Below are positions 52,197-61,260 of a DNA stretch of 64,000 nt, piece by piece; within the stretch, counting starts at the first letter, position 1, and each line of letters starts with the position of its first letter. The DNA lies in the NCBI RefSeq assembly GCF_042677865.1, contig NZ_JBHUDD010000043.1, positions 59,374-123,373 of the forward strand, written 5' to 3'. The notes beneath the pieces are model-generated. The model was not told the DNA's origin and searched no databases. It saw only the letters and a program-made list of their open reading frames with translations. A program made the position numbers and the translations under genes. Source of the DNA: Lutimaribacter salitolerans (lineage in GTDB: Bacteria > Pseudomonadota > Alphaproteobacteria > Rhodobacterales > Rhodobacteraceae).

Positions 52197-53207
52197 CTAC
52201 ATCACACCGCCTGCACGGTGTGCTGACCACATCAGCTGGCGCCGCACCTTCCCCGGACGCAGTGTTGGCCGCGCCGCAGCCCAGCATCGCTGCCCCAGCG
52301 TCGGGAACAGCGACGAAACCTTTTGCCTGTCGGTTCTGGGCAGGGATTTCAGCGCCTGCGGCCCGGGCAGAAAACTCTCGACCGGCGCGCCCTCTGCCAG
52401 AAGCAGCTGGTGCGCGTCAAACAGCAGGTGCAGATACGCCACCTGACGGTAAGGCGCAAAGCATACTCCCGGCAGCCCCACCAGGGCCTTGACCGGCACC
52501 AGCACATCCGCACCCAGCCCCAGAGCACGCGGCGCAATCACCCGGTGCTGGGGCGACAACAACAGATCGCGCGCATTGCCCAGAACGCCGCGCGAAACCG
52601 CGACCGGCATCGCCGCACCGACACCACGCGCCACCTGCCCCCCGATCCAGACCAGCGGCTGCGGCCCGTTGTCCACGGTACAGACCCGATCCCCGGGGCG
52701 CAGCGCCTGCACCGCCACGGGCCCGCGCGGCGTTGCGATTTCGACACCGGGCGTGAAGCACACCACCAGATCGGTATATAAAACCTTGGGATCGTTGCTG
52801 CCTCCGTCGATGATCTGATAGGTGACGTTTTCCGACAGCCGCTGGCTGGTGGTTATCCCCTGCACCTGCGTTCCGAACTCAAGCACATAGATGGTGATAA
52901 AGGTGGCCGGATCTGTCGAACCGAAGGGGCGGATCAGGTAACTGTACTCAATCTCGATACTCTGGCCCACAGTGTAGCCATTGCCGTTGAAGGTTGCCGG
53001 CACGGTCAGCTCCTGTGCCCCGTCGCCATCCTCAAGCTCGGGATCATCGTCGGTCATCGTGATCCGCGTCCACTCGACCCCCGGTGCCAATCGCAAAGTG
53101 GTCTGGTTGAACGCATCTGTCTCGCGCCGCGAGTTCGAGTCAAAAGGGTCCGGTCCCGACACGATCAGGTCGGATATTCCCAGCGCCAGAAAGCTGCGGT
53201 CTGCCAT
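52197..53207 (-). CDS. Hint_2 domain protein, probably secreted
   Basis: 336 residues. An N-terminal beta domain (about 1-165, ALGISDLIVSGPDPFDSNS) resembles the start of RTX-type exports without the nonapeptides. The Hint_2 domain starts at CFTPGVEIATPRGPVAVQAL, with the LSPQHRVIAP histidine and ending VSSLF and a basic tail. Cys1 for self-cleavage is present. ATG 53207 has AAGGGAAAAGG upstream; the very long frame to 54794 is antisense to sdaA. It is the second Hint gene in the window (see 21182-23449). Confidence 0.82.
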   Translation of the reverse strand: MADRSFLALGISDLIVSGPDPFDSNSRRETDAFNQTTLRLAPGVEWTRITMTDDDPELEDGDGAQELTVPATFNGNGYTVGQSIEIEYSYLIRPFGSTDPATFITIYVLEFGTQVQGITTSQRLSENVTYQIIDGGSNDPKVLYTDLVVCFTPGVEIATPRGPVAVQALRPGDRVCTVDNGPQPLVWIGGQVARGVGAAMPVAVSRGVLGNARDLLLSPQHRVIAPRALGLGADVLVPVKALVGLPGVCFAPYRQVAYLHLLFDAHQLLLAEGAPVESFLPGPQALKSLPRTDRQKVSSLFPTLGQRCWAAARPTLRPGKVRRQLMWSAHRAGGVM

Positions 53208-53402
53208 GCCTTTTCCCTTCAGGCTCGACCCTAGACCGGCAATCGTGAACAAATCGACAACGACTGACTGCGCCCTGCGTCGTCCTGCATACTCTGCGGC
53301 CGCCCGGCACACCCTTGGTCCGGGTAGGCGATCACCGTTTCCGGTTTGCAACCAGGCGGCCCCTGCCCCATCCTGACGCGACCGCACCGCAAGAGGACCG
53401 CC

Positions 53403-54776
53403 ATGTTCCTGTCCGTATTCGAGATGTTCAAGATCGGGATCGGCCCGTCCTCGTCGCACACGATGGGGCCGATGGTGGCGGCCGGCCGGTTTCTGGATAC
53501 CCTGCGCGCCGCCCCCTTCACCGCCCACGGGCTGCGCGCCTCGCTGCATGGCAGTCTGGCGTTCACCGGCGTGGGCCATGCCACCGACCGCGCCACGATC
53601 CTTGGCCTGGCAGGCTTTGCCCCCCACAGCTATGACCCCGACCTGGCCGAGGCCACGCTGGCCGATATCCACGAACGCCACGTGATCGACGCACCGGACC
53701 TGCCGCCGCTGCGCTTTGACCCCGGCAGCGATCTGCTTTTCGACTACGGCCCGCCGCTGCCCGGCCATGCCAATGGCATGGTCGTGATGGCCACCGATGC
53801 GCAGGGCGACGTGATCCTGCGCGAAACCTACTATTCCGTCGGGGGCGGCTTCGTGCTGACCGCGGATGAGCTTGCGGCGGGCAAGGCCACGCAGGACGGC
53901 CCGGCGGTGCCCTACCCGTTCAAATCCGCCGCCGAGATGCTGGAAATGGCCGCCCGGTCTGGCCTGTCCATCGCCGCCATGAAACGCGCCAATGAAATCA
54001 GCCGCAACGGCAGCACCGGTCTGGACAGCGGCATCGCCCGGATCTGGCAGGTGATGAACGGCTGCATCGATCGCGGTCTGGAAGGTCAGGGCATCCTGCC
54101 CGGCGGCCTTAACGTCCGCCGCCGCGCCCGCGCCATTCATGACCAATTGCTCGAAGAACGCGGGCGCAACCTGACCGCGCCGCATGTGATCAACGACTGG
54201 ATCAGCACCTATGCGATGGCCGTGAACGAAGAAAACGCCGCCGGCGGTCAGGTCGTCACCGCCCCCACGAACGGGGCGGCGGGTGTGATGCCGGCAGTGA
54301 TGCGCTACTGGCTGGACCATGTGCCGGGGGCCAGCGCCGCGCGCGTGCCCGAATTCCTGCTGACCGCCGCCGCCATCGGCGGGCTGGTGAAATACAACGC
54401 CTCGATCTCTGGCGCCGAGGCCGGCTGTCAGGCCGAGGTGGGCAGCGCCGCCGCCATGGCCGCCGCCGGGCTCTGCGCGGTTCTGGGCGGCACGCCCGAG
54501 CAAATCGAGAACGCCGCCGAAATCGCGCTGGAACATCACCTTGGCATGACCTGCGACCCGGTCAGGGGGCTGGTGCAGGTGCCCTGCATCGAGCGCAACG
54601 GTCTGGGCGCAATCAAGGCTGTCAGCGCCGCCTCGCTGGCCCTGCGCGGCGACGGGCAGCATTTTGTCCCGCTCGATGCCGCGATCGAGACGATGCGCCA
54701 GACCGGCGCGGACATGCACGAGAAGTACAAGGAAACCGCCCTTGGCGGGCTGGCCGTCAACGTGCCCAACTGCTGA
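53403..54776 (+). CDS. sdaA: L-serine ammonia-lyase, iron-sulfur type
   Basis: Deaminates serine to pyruvate with a 4Fe-4S cluster; 457 residues, the single-chain form with the beta domain first. The N-terminus KIGIGPSSSHTMGPMVAAGR is highly conserved. Cluster cysteines are in GAEAGCQAEVGSAAAMA and GMTCDPVRGLVQVPCIERNG. The start is ATG 53403 with AAGAGGA upstream. It is convergent with the HNH gene (8-base gap) and divergent from the Hint gene. Confidence 0.96.
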   Translation: MFLSVFEMFKIGIGPSSSHTMGPMVAAGRFLDTLRAAPFTAHGLRASLHGSLAFTGVGHATDRATILGLAGFAPHSYDPDLAEATLADIHERHVIDAPDLPPLRFDPGSDLLFDYGPPLPGHANGMVVMATDAQGDVILRETYYSVGGGFVLTADELAAGKATQDGPAVPYPFKSAAEMLEMAARSGLSIAAMKRANEISRNGSTGLDSGIARIWQVMNGCIDRGLEGQGILPGGLNVRRRARAIHDQLLEERGRNLTAPHVINDWISTYAMAVNEENAAGGQVVTAPTNGAAGVMPAVMRYWLDHVPGASAARVPEFLLTAAAIGGLVKYNASISGAEAGCQAEVGSAAAMAAAGLCAVLGGTPEQIENAAEIALEHHLGMTCDPVRGLVQVPCIERNGLGAIKAVSAASLALRGDGQHFVPLDAAIETMRQTGADMHEKYKETALGGLAVNVPNC

Positions 54777-54784
54777 AGCCCACC

Positions 54785-55708
54785 CTACCCCCAAGGCAGA
54801 TCGCTACCGTCGATCCCCTGACCGAACACGTTTTCCCGGTGCCATCTCAGGTTGTTCGGATGCGGCGCATCGCGAGGATCGCTTGGCAACAGCAGCCTGC
54901 AGCCCGGTCGGATCAACCGATTCGCGACCTCGTCGGGCACCTTGTTGCGCGACACCAAGATGGTTTCGCAATCCTCCGCGACCGAGATCAAACCCCGGTC
55001 GAACATCCAGTGCAGCGTGCCCGACAAAGCCAGGCCGTTGCGCACCGCGTCACTGCCGCCGTGCAAGACCGGGCGAATATGCGCAGCCTGCACCTCGGGC
55101 CGCCCACCACCATTGCGCAAGCGCAATCCCGACATGGCACAGCGATACCCATAGGCCGCGCGCACCCTTCGTCGAAAAGCCACATCGCGATAGGGCCGCC
55201 GCATCAGCCGCTCGACCACCGGTCGCTCGAACGCCGCGGCTGGCTCATCCACCTCCGATCGGGCAGGATCATAGCGGCGCGCCTCGATCTCCTCCAAATC
55301 CTCCGGCAATCCCACGTTCACGATCGCCGCGAACTCGTCCTCGGGCAGACGCCGCACCGCCGATTGCACCACCCCGCCTCTTTTTGGTGTTCCATCCGGT
55401 TCGGACAGCGCCCGCTCCATCGGGCGGCCATGCGCCAAGCGCGGCACATCGACATCAAAGGGCAGGAAGCTGCCCGGCTCAATCAGCGCAAGGTATCGTC
55501 CGGGCACACCCGGCTTCTCGATCACCCGCGATATCCGCGCCACCGCGAAATAGCCCCGATGACCGGCCTTGACCGGCTCGTAATAGATCACCCAATCGCC
55601 CATCGCCTCTTCCACGGCCCGAAGATAGGCGCGTGGGAAATCATAGACGGCATCCGGCTCATCATCATAGGGCGATCCGGGCTTGTGCAGCAAAACCAGC
55701 TTCGTCAT
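54785..55708 (-). CDS. HNH endonuclease with an N-terminal reader-like domain
   Basis: 307 residues. An N-terminal beta-rich domain (about 35-90: DWVIYYEPVKAGHRGYFAVA and YLALIEPGSFLPF) resembles PUA/EVE-type modified-base readers in its layout. The C-terminal HNH region is at about 185-245 with YGYRCAMSG, EVQAAHIRPVLHGGS (His210), RNGLALSGTLHWMFDRG (Asn224, His233). A modification-dependent nuclease is possible by analogy. It is a single gene with no methylase or McrB-like partner near. ATG 55708 is the start. Confidence 0.82.
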   Translation of the reverse strand: MTKLVLLHKPGSPYDDEPDAVYDFPRAYLRAVEEAMGDWVIYYEPVKAGHRGYFAVARISRVIEKPGVPGRYLALIEPGSFLPFDVDVPRLAHGRPMERALSEPDGTPKRGGVVQSAVRRLPEDEFAAIVNVGLPEDLEEIEARRYDPARSEVDEPAAAFERPVVERLMRRPYRDVAFRRRVRAAYGYRCAMSGLRLRNGGGRPEVQAAHIRPVLHGGSDAVRNGLALSGTLHWMFDRGLISVAEDCETILVSRNKVPDEVANRLIRPGCRLLLPSDPRDAPHPNNLRWHRENVFGQGIDGSDLPWG

Positions 55709-55748
55709 GCGCCGATCAGACAGGGTTCTACCGAAAACACAAGATCAT

Positions 55749-55811
55749 CTTCATCTTGCCGAACAAACTCCGGGGGAGTCGCCCCTCGGGGCGACGGGGG
55801 CAGCGCCCCCC
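55749..55811. repeat. Extragenic repeat element, copy 3 (CTTCATCTTGCC family)
   Basis: CTTCATCTTGCCGAACAAAC, then CGGGGG, then the hairpins GTCGCCCC-TC-GGGGCGAC and GGGGGCAGCGCCCCC. It lies between ribE's stop and the HNH gene start. Same family as 17597 and 31639. Confidence 0.75.
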
Positions 55812-55880
55812 AACCCCGAGGCCCGGAACGGGCCGAGATACTCGGCGTCGCGCCAGCGACACCGCCGGATTAGGACAGTC

Positions 55881-56468
55881 TCAGGAAAACTCGGCCAGCC
55901 GTGCCACGTAGCGCGCCAGGGTATCGATCTCCAGGTTGATGCGGTCGCCCAACGCCACGTCGCCCCAGGTCGTCGCCTCCTTGGTGTGCGGGATGAAGTT
56001 GATCCCGAAATCGCAGCCATCGACCTCGTTCACGGTCAGCGATGTGCCGTTCAGCGCGACCGATCCCTTGGGCGCGATGAATCGCGCCAGCGCGACGGGC
56101 GCACGCAATGTCACGCGGGTGCTGTCGCCCTCGTCGCGCACCCCCACGACCTCGGCCACGCCGTCCACATGGCCCGACACGATGTGGCCGCCCAACTCGT
56201 CGCCGACCTTGAGCGCGCGTTCCAGGTTGATCCGCGTGCCCTCGGTCCAGCCGTTGATGTTGGTTTTCGACACGCTTTCGGCGCTGATGTCCACGTCGAA
56301 CCATCCCGCGCCCTTTTCCACCACGGTCAGGCAGACCCCGTCGCAGGCGATGGAGGCGCCCAGATCGACCCGCGCCATGTCATACCCCGTGTCGATGCGC
56401 ACGCGCAGATCACCGCGCCGCTGCAACTGTGCCACCCGTCCGATATCGGTGATGATGCCCGTGAACAT
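55881..56468 (-). CDS. ribE: Riboflavin synthase alpha chain
   Basis: Last step of riboflavin synthesis, dismutating two lumazines; 195 residues as two homologous beta barrels. It starts MFTGIITDIGRV. Repeat 1 holds GASIACDGVCLTVVEK; repeat 2 holds KGSVALNGTSLTVNEVDG. VGDELGGHIVSGHVDGVAEV is the linker. It is separated from ribD (same strand, 4.8 kb upstream) by the capsule block. In many Rhodobacterales nrdR, ribD and ribE are adjacent. Confidence 0.96.
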   Translation of the reverse strand: MFTGIITDIGRVAQLQRRGDLRVRIDTGYDMARVDLGASIACDGVCLTVVEKGAGWFDVDISAESVSKTNINGWTEGTRINLERALKVGDELGGHIVSGHVDGVAEVVGVRDEGDSTRVTLRAPVALARFIAPKGSVALNGTSLTVNEVDGCDFGINFIPHTKEATTWGDVALGDRINLEIDTLARYVARLAEFS

Positions 56469-56607
56469 GCCCCGGCTCCCTGTGCTTGTGCTGTTCCTGA
56501 CCTAGCGGGGCCTGCCGCCCAAGGCAAGCGGGCGCATTTTTTGCCTTATTCTTGCCCGAAGCGCGCGCTAAGACGACGCATGTTCCGACCCAAATCAATG
56601 GCATGAC

Positions 56608-57900
56608 ATGACAGCAACCGCGCCGGACACCAGGGTTTTTCTGTTCCTCCAAGGGCCGCACGGGCCGTTTTTCCACCGGTTGGGGCGGATGCTGCGTCTG
56701 ACCGGCGCGCAGGTCTGGCGCGTGGGGTTCAACGCCGGGGATCGCGCCTTCTGGTTCGATCCGGCCAGCTACATCCCATACGGCGACCGGGCCGAGGACT
56801 GGCCCGACCGCTTCGCGCAGATCGTGGCCGAAAAAAACGTCACCGATATCGTGCTTTACGGCGACACGCGACAGATCCACGCCGATGCCGTCACCCGCGC
56901 CCGCGCGCTGAACCTGACCGTGCATGTGTTCGAGGAAGGATACCTGCGCCCCTACTGGGTCACCTACGAACGCGGCGGCGCGAACGGTCATTCGCGGCTG
57001 ATGCACACCACGGTGCCGCAGATGCGCAAGGCGTTGGCCCAGTCCGACATGGACACGCCGGTGCCGCCCGCGCATTGGGGCGACATGCGCCAGCACATAT
57101 TCTATGGCGCGTTGTATCACTGGTTCGTCATGTTCCGGAACGGCGCCTACAACAACTTCCAGCCGCATCGCGACCTGCCGGTGACCAAGGAATTCCAGCT
57201 CTATCTGCGCCGGTTGCTGCTGATGCCCGCCCATAACATCGAACGCCGCATCGCCACGCGCCGCATCCGCAATGGCGGCTTCCCCTATCATCTGGCGCTG
57301 CTGCAGCTTGAACACGACAGCAGTTTCCAGATGCATTCGCCGTTTTCCACGATGACCGAGTTTCTGGATCTGGTGATCCAGGGCTTCGCCGAAGGCGCGC
57401 CCGGTCACCATCACCTTGTGATAAAGGCCCATCCCCTGGAAAACGGGCGCGTGCCCGTGCGCACCGAGATCCGGCGGCTGGCCGAACAGGCCGGCGTGGC
57501 AGCCCGCGTGCATTACGTGCGCGGCGGCAAGCTGGCCGAACTGCTCAACGATGCGCGCTCGGCCGTCACGGTGAATTCCACCGCCGCCCAGCAGGTGCTG
57601 TGGCGCGGCATCCCGCTCAAGGTGTTTGGCGATGCGGTCTATGCCAAGCCCGATTTCGTCTCGGCCCAGCCGCTGGCGCAGTTCTTTGCGCAACCTGCGC
57701 GCCCGGATCGCAAGGCGTACAAGGATTACCGCCGTTACCTGCTGGAAACCAGCCAGGTGCCGGGCGGGTTCTATTCCGCGCGCGGGCGGCGGCAGTTGCT
57801 GCGTCAGGTGGTCGACATGATGCTGTCGGGCGAAGACCCCTATGACGCGCTGAAATCCGGCACCGCCGCCCCGCGCCAGCAATTGCGCGTCGTCACCTGA
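56608..57900 (+). CDS. kpsS: Capsule polysaccharide protein KpsS-like (Kdo transferase)
   Basis: 430 residues. The KpsS pattern: VFLFLQGPHGPFFHRLGRML near the N-terminus, GFNAGDRAFWFDP, VHVFEEGYLRPYWVTYERGG, VIKAHPLENGRVP and VNSTAAQQVLWRGIPLKVFG. KpsS adds the first beta-Kdo to the lipid of a group-2 capsule linker in the cytoplasm. It opens the plus-strand block kpsS, export lipoprotein, kpsC. Start ATG 56608 lacks a strong ribosome site. Confidence 0.9.
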   Translation: MTATAPDTRVFLFLQGPHGPFFHRLGRMLRLTGAQVWRVGFNAGDRAFWFDPASYIPYGDRAEDWPDRFAQIVAEKNVTDIVLYGDTRQIHADAVTRARALNLTVHVFEEGYLRPYWVTYERGGANGHSRLMHTTVPQMRKALAQSDMDTPVPPAHWGDMRQHIFYGALYHWFVMFRNGAYNNFQPHRDLPVTKEFQLYLRRLLLMPAHNIERRIATRRIRNGGFPYHLALLQLEHDSSFQMHSPFSTMTEFLDLVIQGFAEGAPGHHHLVIKAHPLENGRVPVRTEIRRLAEQAGVAARVHYVRGGKLAELLNDARSAVTVNSTAAQQVLWRGIPLKVFGDAVYAKPDFVSAQPLAQFFAQPARPDRKAYKDYRRYLLETSQVPGGFYSARGRRQLLRQVVDMMLSGEDPYDALKSGTAAPRQQLRVVT

Positions 57901-58056
57901 AGCCTGACCCGCCGGGCCCATGCGCGGCACAGGCGCAACACTGCATCCAGCCCCCGCACAGCCCTTTGCGCGAAAGGCTGGATTTTTCCCGTAAGCCCGG
58001 CTAGGTTGAGGAAAAAATACCGAGGCAGAACAAAAACAGGTCGAGGAGACCGAGCA

Positions 58057-59192
58057 GTGAAACCCCAAACATCCCGATGGGCGAAGTCCGTCGCATTGGC
58101 TGTTGCCGTGTCAGTTGTCGCCTCTTGCGCAGCCCTGCCGCGCGTCGGCCCCAACAAACGTGAAATCTTTGCCGGATCGGTCCTGCGCGAAGGCGACGCC
58201 TTTATCGTATCGGTCAATGACCGCGTCACCCGCGCCACATCGGTGGTCCCCGCCCTGGGCTTTACCGAGAAGTCAAGTCGGCGGGCGTGATCGGGTCTGA
58301 CACGATCAGCCCCGGCGACACGCTGGGCCTGACGATCTGGGAAAATGTCGATGACGGCCTGCTTGCGGGCCAAGGCGTCAACGCCACCGTGCTCGAAGAG
58401 GTGCAGGTGGACGGCAGCGGCTTCATTTTCGTGCCTTACGCCGGTCGCGTCCGCGCCGCGGGCAACAGCCCCGAGGCGCTGCGCCGCATCATCACAGAAC
58501 GGCTGCAGGATCAGACACCCGAACCCCAGGTCGAGGTGCGCCGCCTTGCAGGCGACGGCGCAACCGTGTCCATCGTCGGTGCGGTGGGCGGTCAGGGTGT
58601 CTATCCGATCGAACGTCCGACACGCACGCTGGCCGCGATGCTGGCACAGGCCGGTGGCGTCGCAATCGAGCCCGAGATCGCACAGATCACCGTGATCCGG
58701 GGCGATCAACGATCGAAGGTCTGGTTCCAGGACCTGTACAAACACCCCCGGTTCGATATCGCTCTGCGCGCCGGTGACCGTATTCTTGTCGAGGAGGACA
58801 CCCGTGCCTTTACCGCGCTCGGGGCCACCGGCAGCCAGTCGCGGGTGCCGTTCGAATCCCAGACCCTAAGCGCGATCGAGGCGATTGCCCAGGTCGGTGG
58901 CCTGCTGGCCAATGCGGCCGATCCCACCGGCGTGTTCGTGCTGCGCAACGAACCGGCGGAAATCGCCAACTCGGTGCTGGGCCGCGACGACCTGCAAGGC
59001 GCGCAGCGCATGGTCTACGTGCTGGACCTGACCCAGCCCAACGGCATGTTCATGGCGCGCGATTTCTCGATCCGCGACGACGACACGCTGTATGTGACCG
59101 AAGCGCCGTTCAACCAGTGGAACAAGGGCATTTCCGCTCTGACCGGGTCGCTCAACACGGTGAACACCCTCAGCAGCGCCGCGGGCGACTGA
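58057..59192 (+). pseudogene. Polysaccharide export lipoprotein, broken by a one-base frameshift
   Basis: Outer-membrane polysaccharide export protein (Wza/KpsD-like), about 378 residues if intact. The GTG start at 58057 has AGGAG upstream. The N-terminal frame carries a lipoprotein signal (VALAVAVSVVASC) then VGPNKREIFAG, and stops at 58290. The export domain continues in the next frame from 58287 (DTISPGDTLGLTIWENVDDG, then VEVRRLAGDGATVSIVGAV and an SLBB-like part). At 58270-58277 a T appears to be missing in AAGT-CAAG; restoring it rejoins both parts in one frame. It is either a real inactivation or a sequencing error. GTGA overlap at the break could allow weak re-initiation, but without the lipid anchor. 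Confidence 0.85.
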
Positions 59193-59198
59193 TCCGCG

Positions 59199-61235
59199 AT
59201 GCCGGACCACATGAACGCCGGACAGGCCGCCGGGGCACCCCCCCGGCGGCTTTTCCATTTCAACGCCGGTTTTCTGACCCAGAAACGTGTGCGCCGCATC
59301 CTGCAACTGGCGGGCTACCAGCCGACACTGGGCAAGCCGGGGCCGGATGACCTCGTGGGTGTCTGGGGCCATTCGCCCTATGCCGCGCGGGGCGAGGCCG
59401 TCGCCCGTTCCACAGGCGCCGCCTTGGTGCGGATCGAGGATGCGTTTCTGCGCAGCCTGCATCCGGGCCGCTCGGGCGAGCCGCCCCTCGGGCTGGTGAT
59501 CGACCATTCCGGCATGCATTTCGACCCCCGGCAGCCCTCGGATCTGGAACGGCTGCTGCTGGATGATCCGCTGGACGACGCCGCCCTGCTGACCCGCGCG
59601 CGGGGCTGCATCGCGCGGATGGCCGAGGCGCATCTGAGCAAATATGCCGCCACCGACCCGGACGCATCGCTGCCCGATCCCGGTTACGTGCTGGTGGTGG
59701 ACCAGACCCGCGACGATGCCTCGGTCAGCCAAGGGATGGCCGATGCCAACAGCTTTCGCGAGATGCTGTTCTGTGCCCGCGATGAAAACCCCGGTGCGCG
59801 CATCGTGATCAAGACCCATCCCGAAACCGCCGCAGGGCATCGCGCGGGCTATTTCGGGCAGGTCGATCTGGACGACCGCACCAGCCTGCTGGCCGACCCG
59901 GTCAGCCCCTGGGCGCTGATGGAGGGGGCGATCGGCGTCTACACCGTCTCCTCGCAGATGGGATTCGAGGCGATCCTTGCAGGCCACCGCCCGCGCGTCT
60001 TTGGCAGGCCGTTCTACGCCGGCTGGGGTCTGACCGACGACCTGCACGAAATCCCCCGCCGCACCCGCCGCCTGACCCGCGCGCAGCTTTTTGTCGGCGC
60101 GATGATGCTCTATCCGGTCTGGTACGATCCCTTCCACGACCGGCTCTGCAAGCTGGAGGAGGTGATCGACACGATCGAGGCGCAGGCGCTGGCATGGCGG
60201 CAGGATCGCCACGGCTGGGTCGCCAGCGGCATGCGACTTTGGAAACGCAGCGCGATACAGGGGTTTTTCGGCGCGGCCAAGGGCGTGCGCTTTGCCGACG
60301 ATCCGGCCCGCGCGCAATCGCTGGCCAAACGCAGAGGCGCGCGCCGCATGGTCTGGGCCAGCACCGCCACCCCAAATGACACGGCCACCCGCATCGAGGA
60401 CGGTTTCCTGCGTTCACGCGGCCTTGGCGCGCAACTGGTGCCGCCGCTGTCGCTGGTCTGCGACGATCTGGGCATCTACTATGATCCCACGCGCGAAAGC
60501 CGTCTGGAACGGCTGATCGCTGCCCGCACGCCGCTGCGCCCCGATCAGGAGGCGCGCGCGCAGGCGCTGATACGCCTCATCACTGACGCCGGGTTGAGCA
60601 AGTATAATCTGGGCAGGCAGGGTACCGATCTGCCGAGCGGTCGGCTGATCCTTGTTCCGGGACAGGTCGAGGATGACGCCTCGATCCGCTTCGGCACCGA
60701 TACCGTTCGCACCAACCGCGCGCTGTTGCAGGCCGCGCGCGCGGCCAATCCCGATGCGGTGATCCTGTACAAGCCCCACCCCGATGTCGAGGCCGGGTTG
60801 CGCCGTGGCAACATCGCCCCCGTCGATCTTGTGGGGCTCGCCGATCGCGTGCTGGACCAGACCGATCCGGCGACGATCCTGCCCCATGTGGACGAGGTCT
60901 GGACGATGACGTCGCTGCTGGGCTTCGAGGCGCTGTTGCGCGGAGTGCGCGTCGTCACCCTTGGCGCGCCGTTCTATGCGGGATGGGGCCTCACGCACCA
61001 CCTTGGCCCCGAACTGCCACGCCGCAGCGCGCGACCCGATCTGCTGGCACTGGTGCATGCGACCCTGATCGATTATCCGCGCTACCGCGATCCGGTCACC
61101 GGCCTGCCCTGCCCGGTCGAGGTGGTGGCACACCGACTGACCAGCGGCACCCTGCCCGACCCTTCGGTCCGCCTGCGGCTGTTGTCAAAACTTCAGGGTC
61201 TGCTGGCCAGTCAGGCGCATCTCTGGCGGCGTTGA
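59199..61235 (+). CDS. kpsC: Capsule polysaccharide protein KpsC-like (Kdo transferase, duplicated)
   Basis: 678 residues made of two similar halves (about 20-350 and 365-670). Repeated motifs are RIEDAFLRSLHPG and RIEDGFLRSRGLG; VVDQTRDDAS and VPGQVEDDAS; IKTHPETAAGH and YKPHPDVEAG; and GRPFYAGWGLTDD and GAPFYAGWGLTHH. This duplication is the KpsC signature; it extends the poly-Kdo linker of the capsule lipid. It closes the capsule block; kpsM/T/E export genes are not in this window. ATG 59199 is chosen; an ATG at 59211 is possible. Confidence 0.93.
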   Translation: MPDHMNAGQAAGAPPRRLFHFNAGFLTQKRVRRILQLAGYQPTLGKPGPDDLVGVWGHSPYAARGEAVARSTGAALVRIEDAFLRSLHPGRSGEPPLGLVIDHSGMHFDPRQPSDLERLLLDDPLDDAALLTRARGCIARMAEAHLSKYAATDPDASLPDPGYVLVVDQTRDDASVSQGMADANSFREMLFCARDENPGARIVIKTHPETAAGHRAGYFGQVDLDDRTSLLADPVSPWALMEGAIGVYTVSSQMGFEAILAGHRPRVFGRPFYAGWGLTDDLHEIPRRTRRLTRAQLFVGAMMLYPVWYDPFHDRLCKLEEVIDTIEAQALAWRQDRHGWVASGMRLWKRSAIQGFFGAAKGVRFADDPARAQSLAKRRGARRMVWASTATPNDTATRIEDGFLRSRGLGAQLVPPLSLVCDDLGIYYDPTRESRLERLIAARTPLRPDQEARAQALIRLITDAGLSKYNLGRQGTDLPSGRLILVPGQVEDDASIRFGTDTVRTNRALLQAARAANPDAVILYKPHPDVEAGLRRGNIAPVDLVGLADRVLDQTDPATILPHVDEVWTMTSLLGFEALLRGVRVVTLGAPFYAGWGLTHHLGPELPRRSARPDLLALVHATLIDYPRYRDPVTGLPCPVEVVAHRLTSGTLPDPSVRLRLLSKLQGLLASQAHLWRR

Positions 61236-61260
61236 GTTCTGAGAGGCAGGGCATGGTCCT

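Noticed and set aside
52197..54794. 865-codon frame joining the Hint protein to an upstream segment
   Set aside because: The upstream part is antisense to sdaA; a ribosome site precedes ATG 53207.
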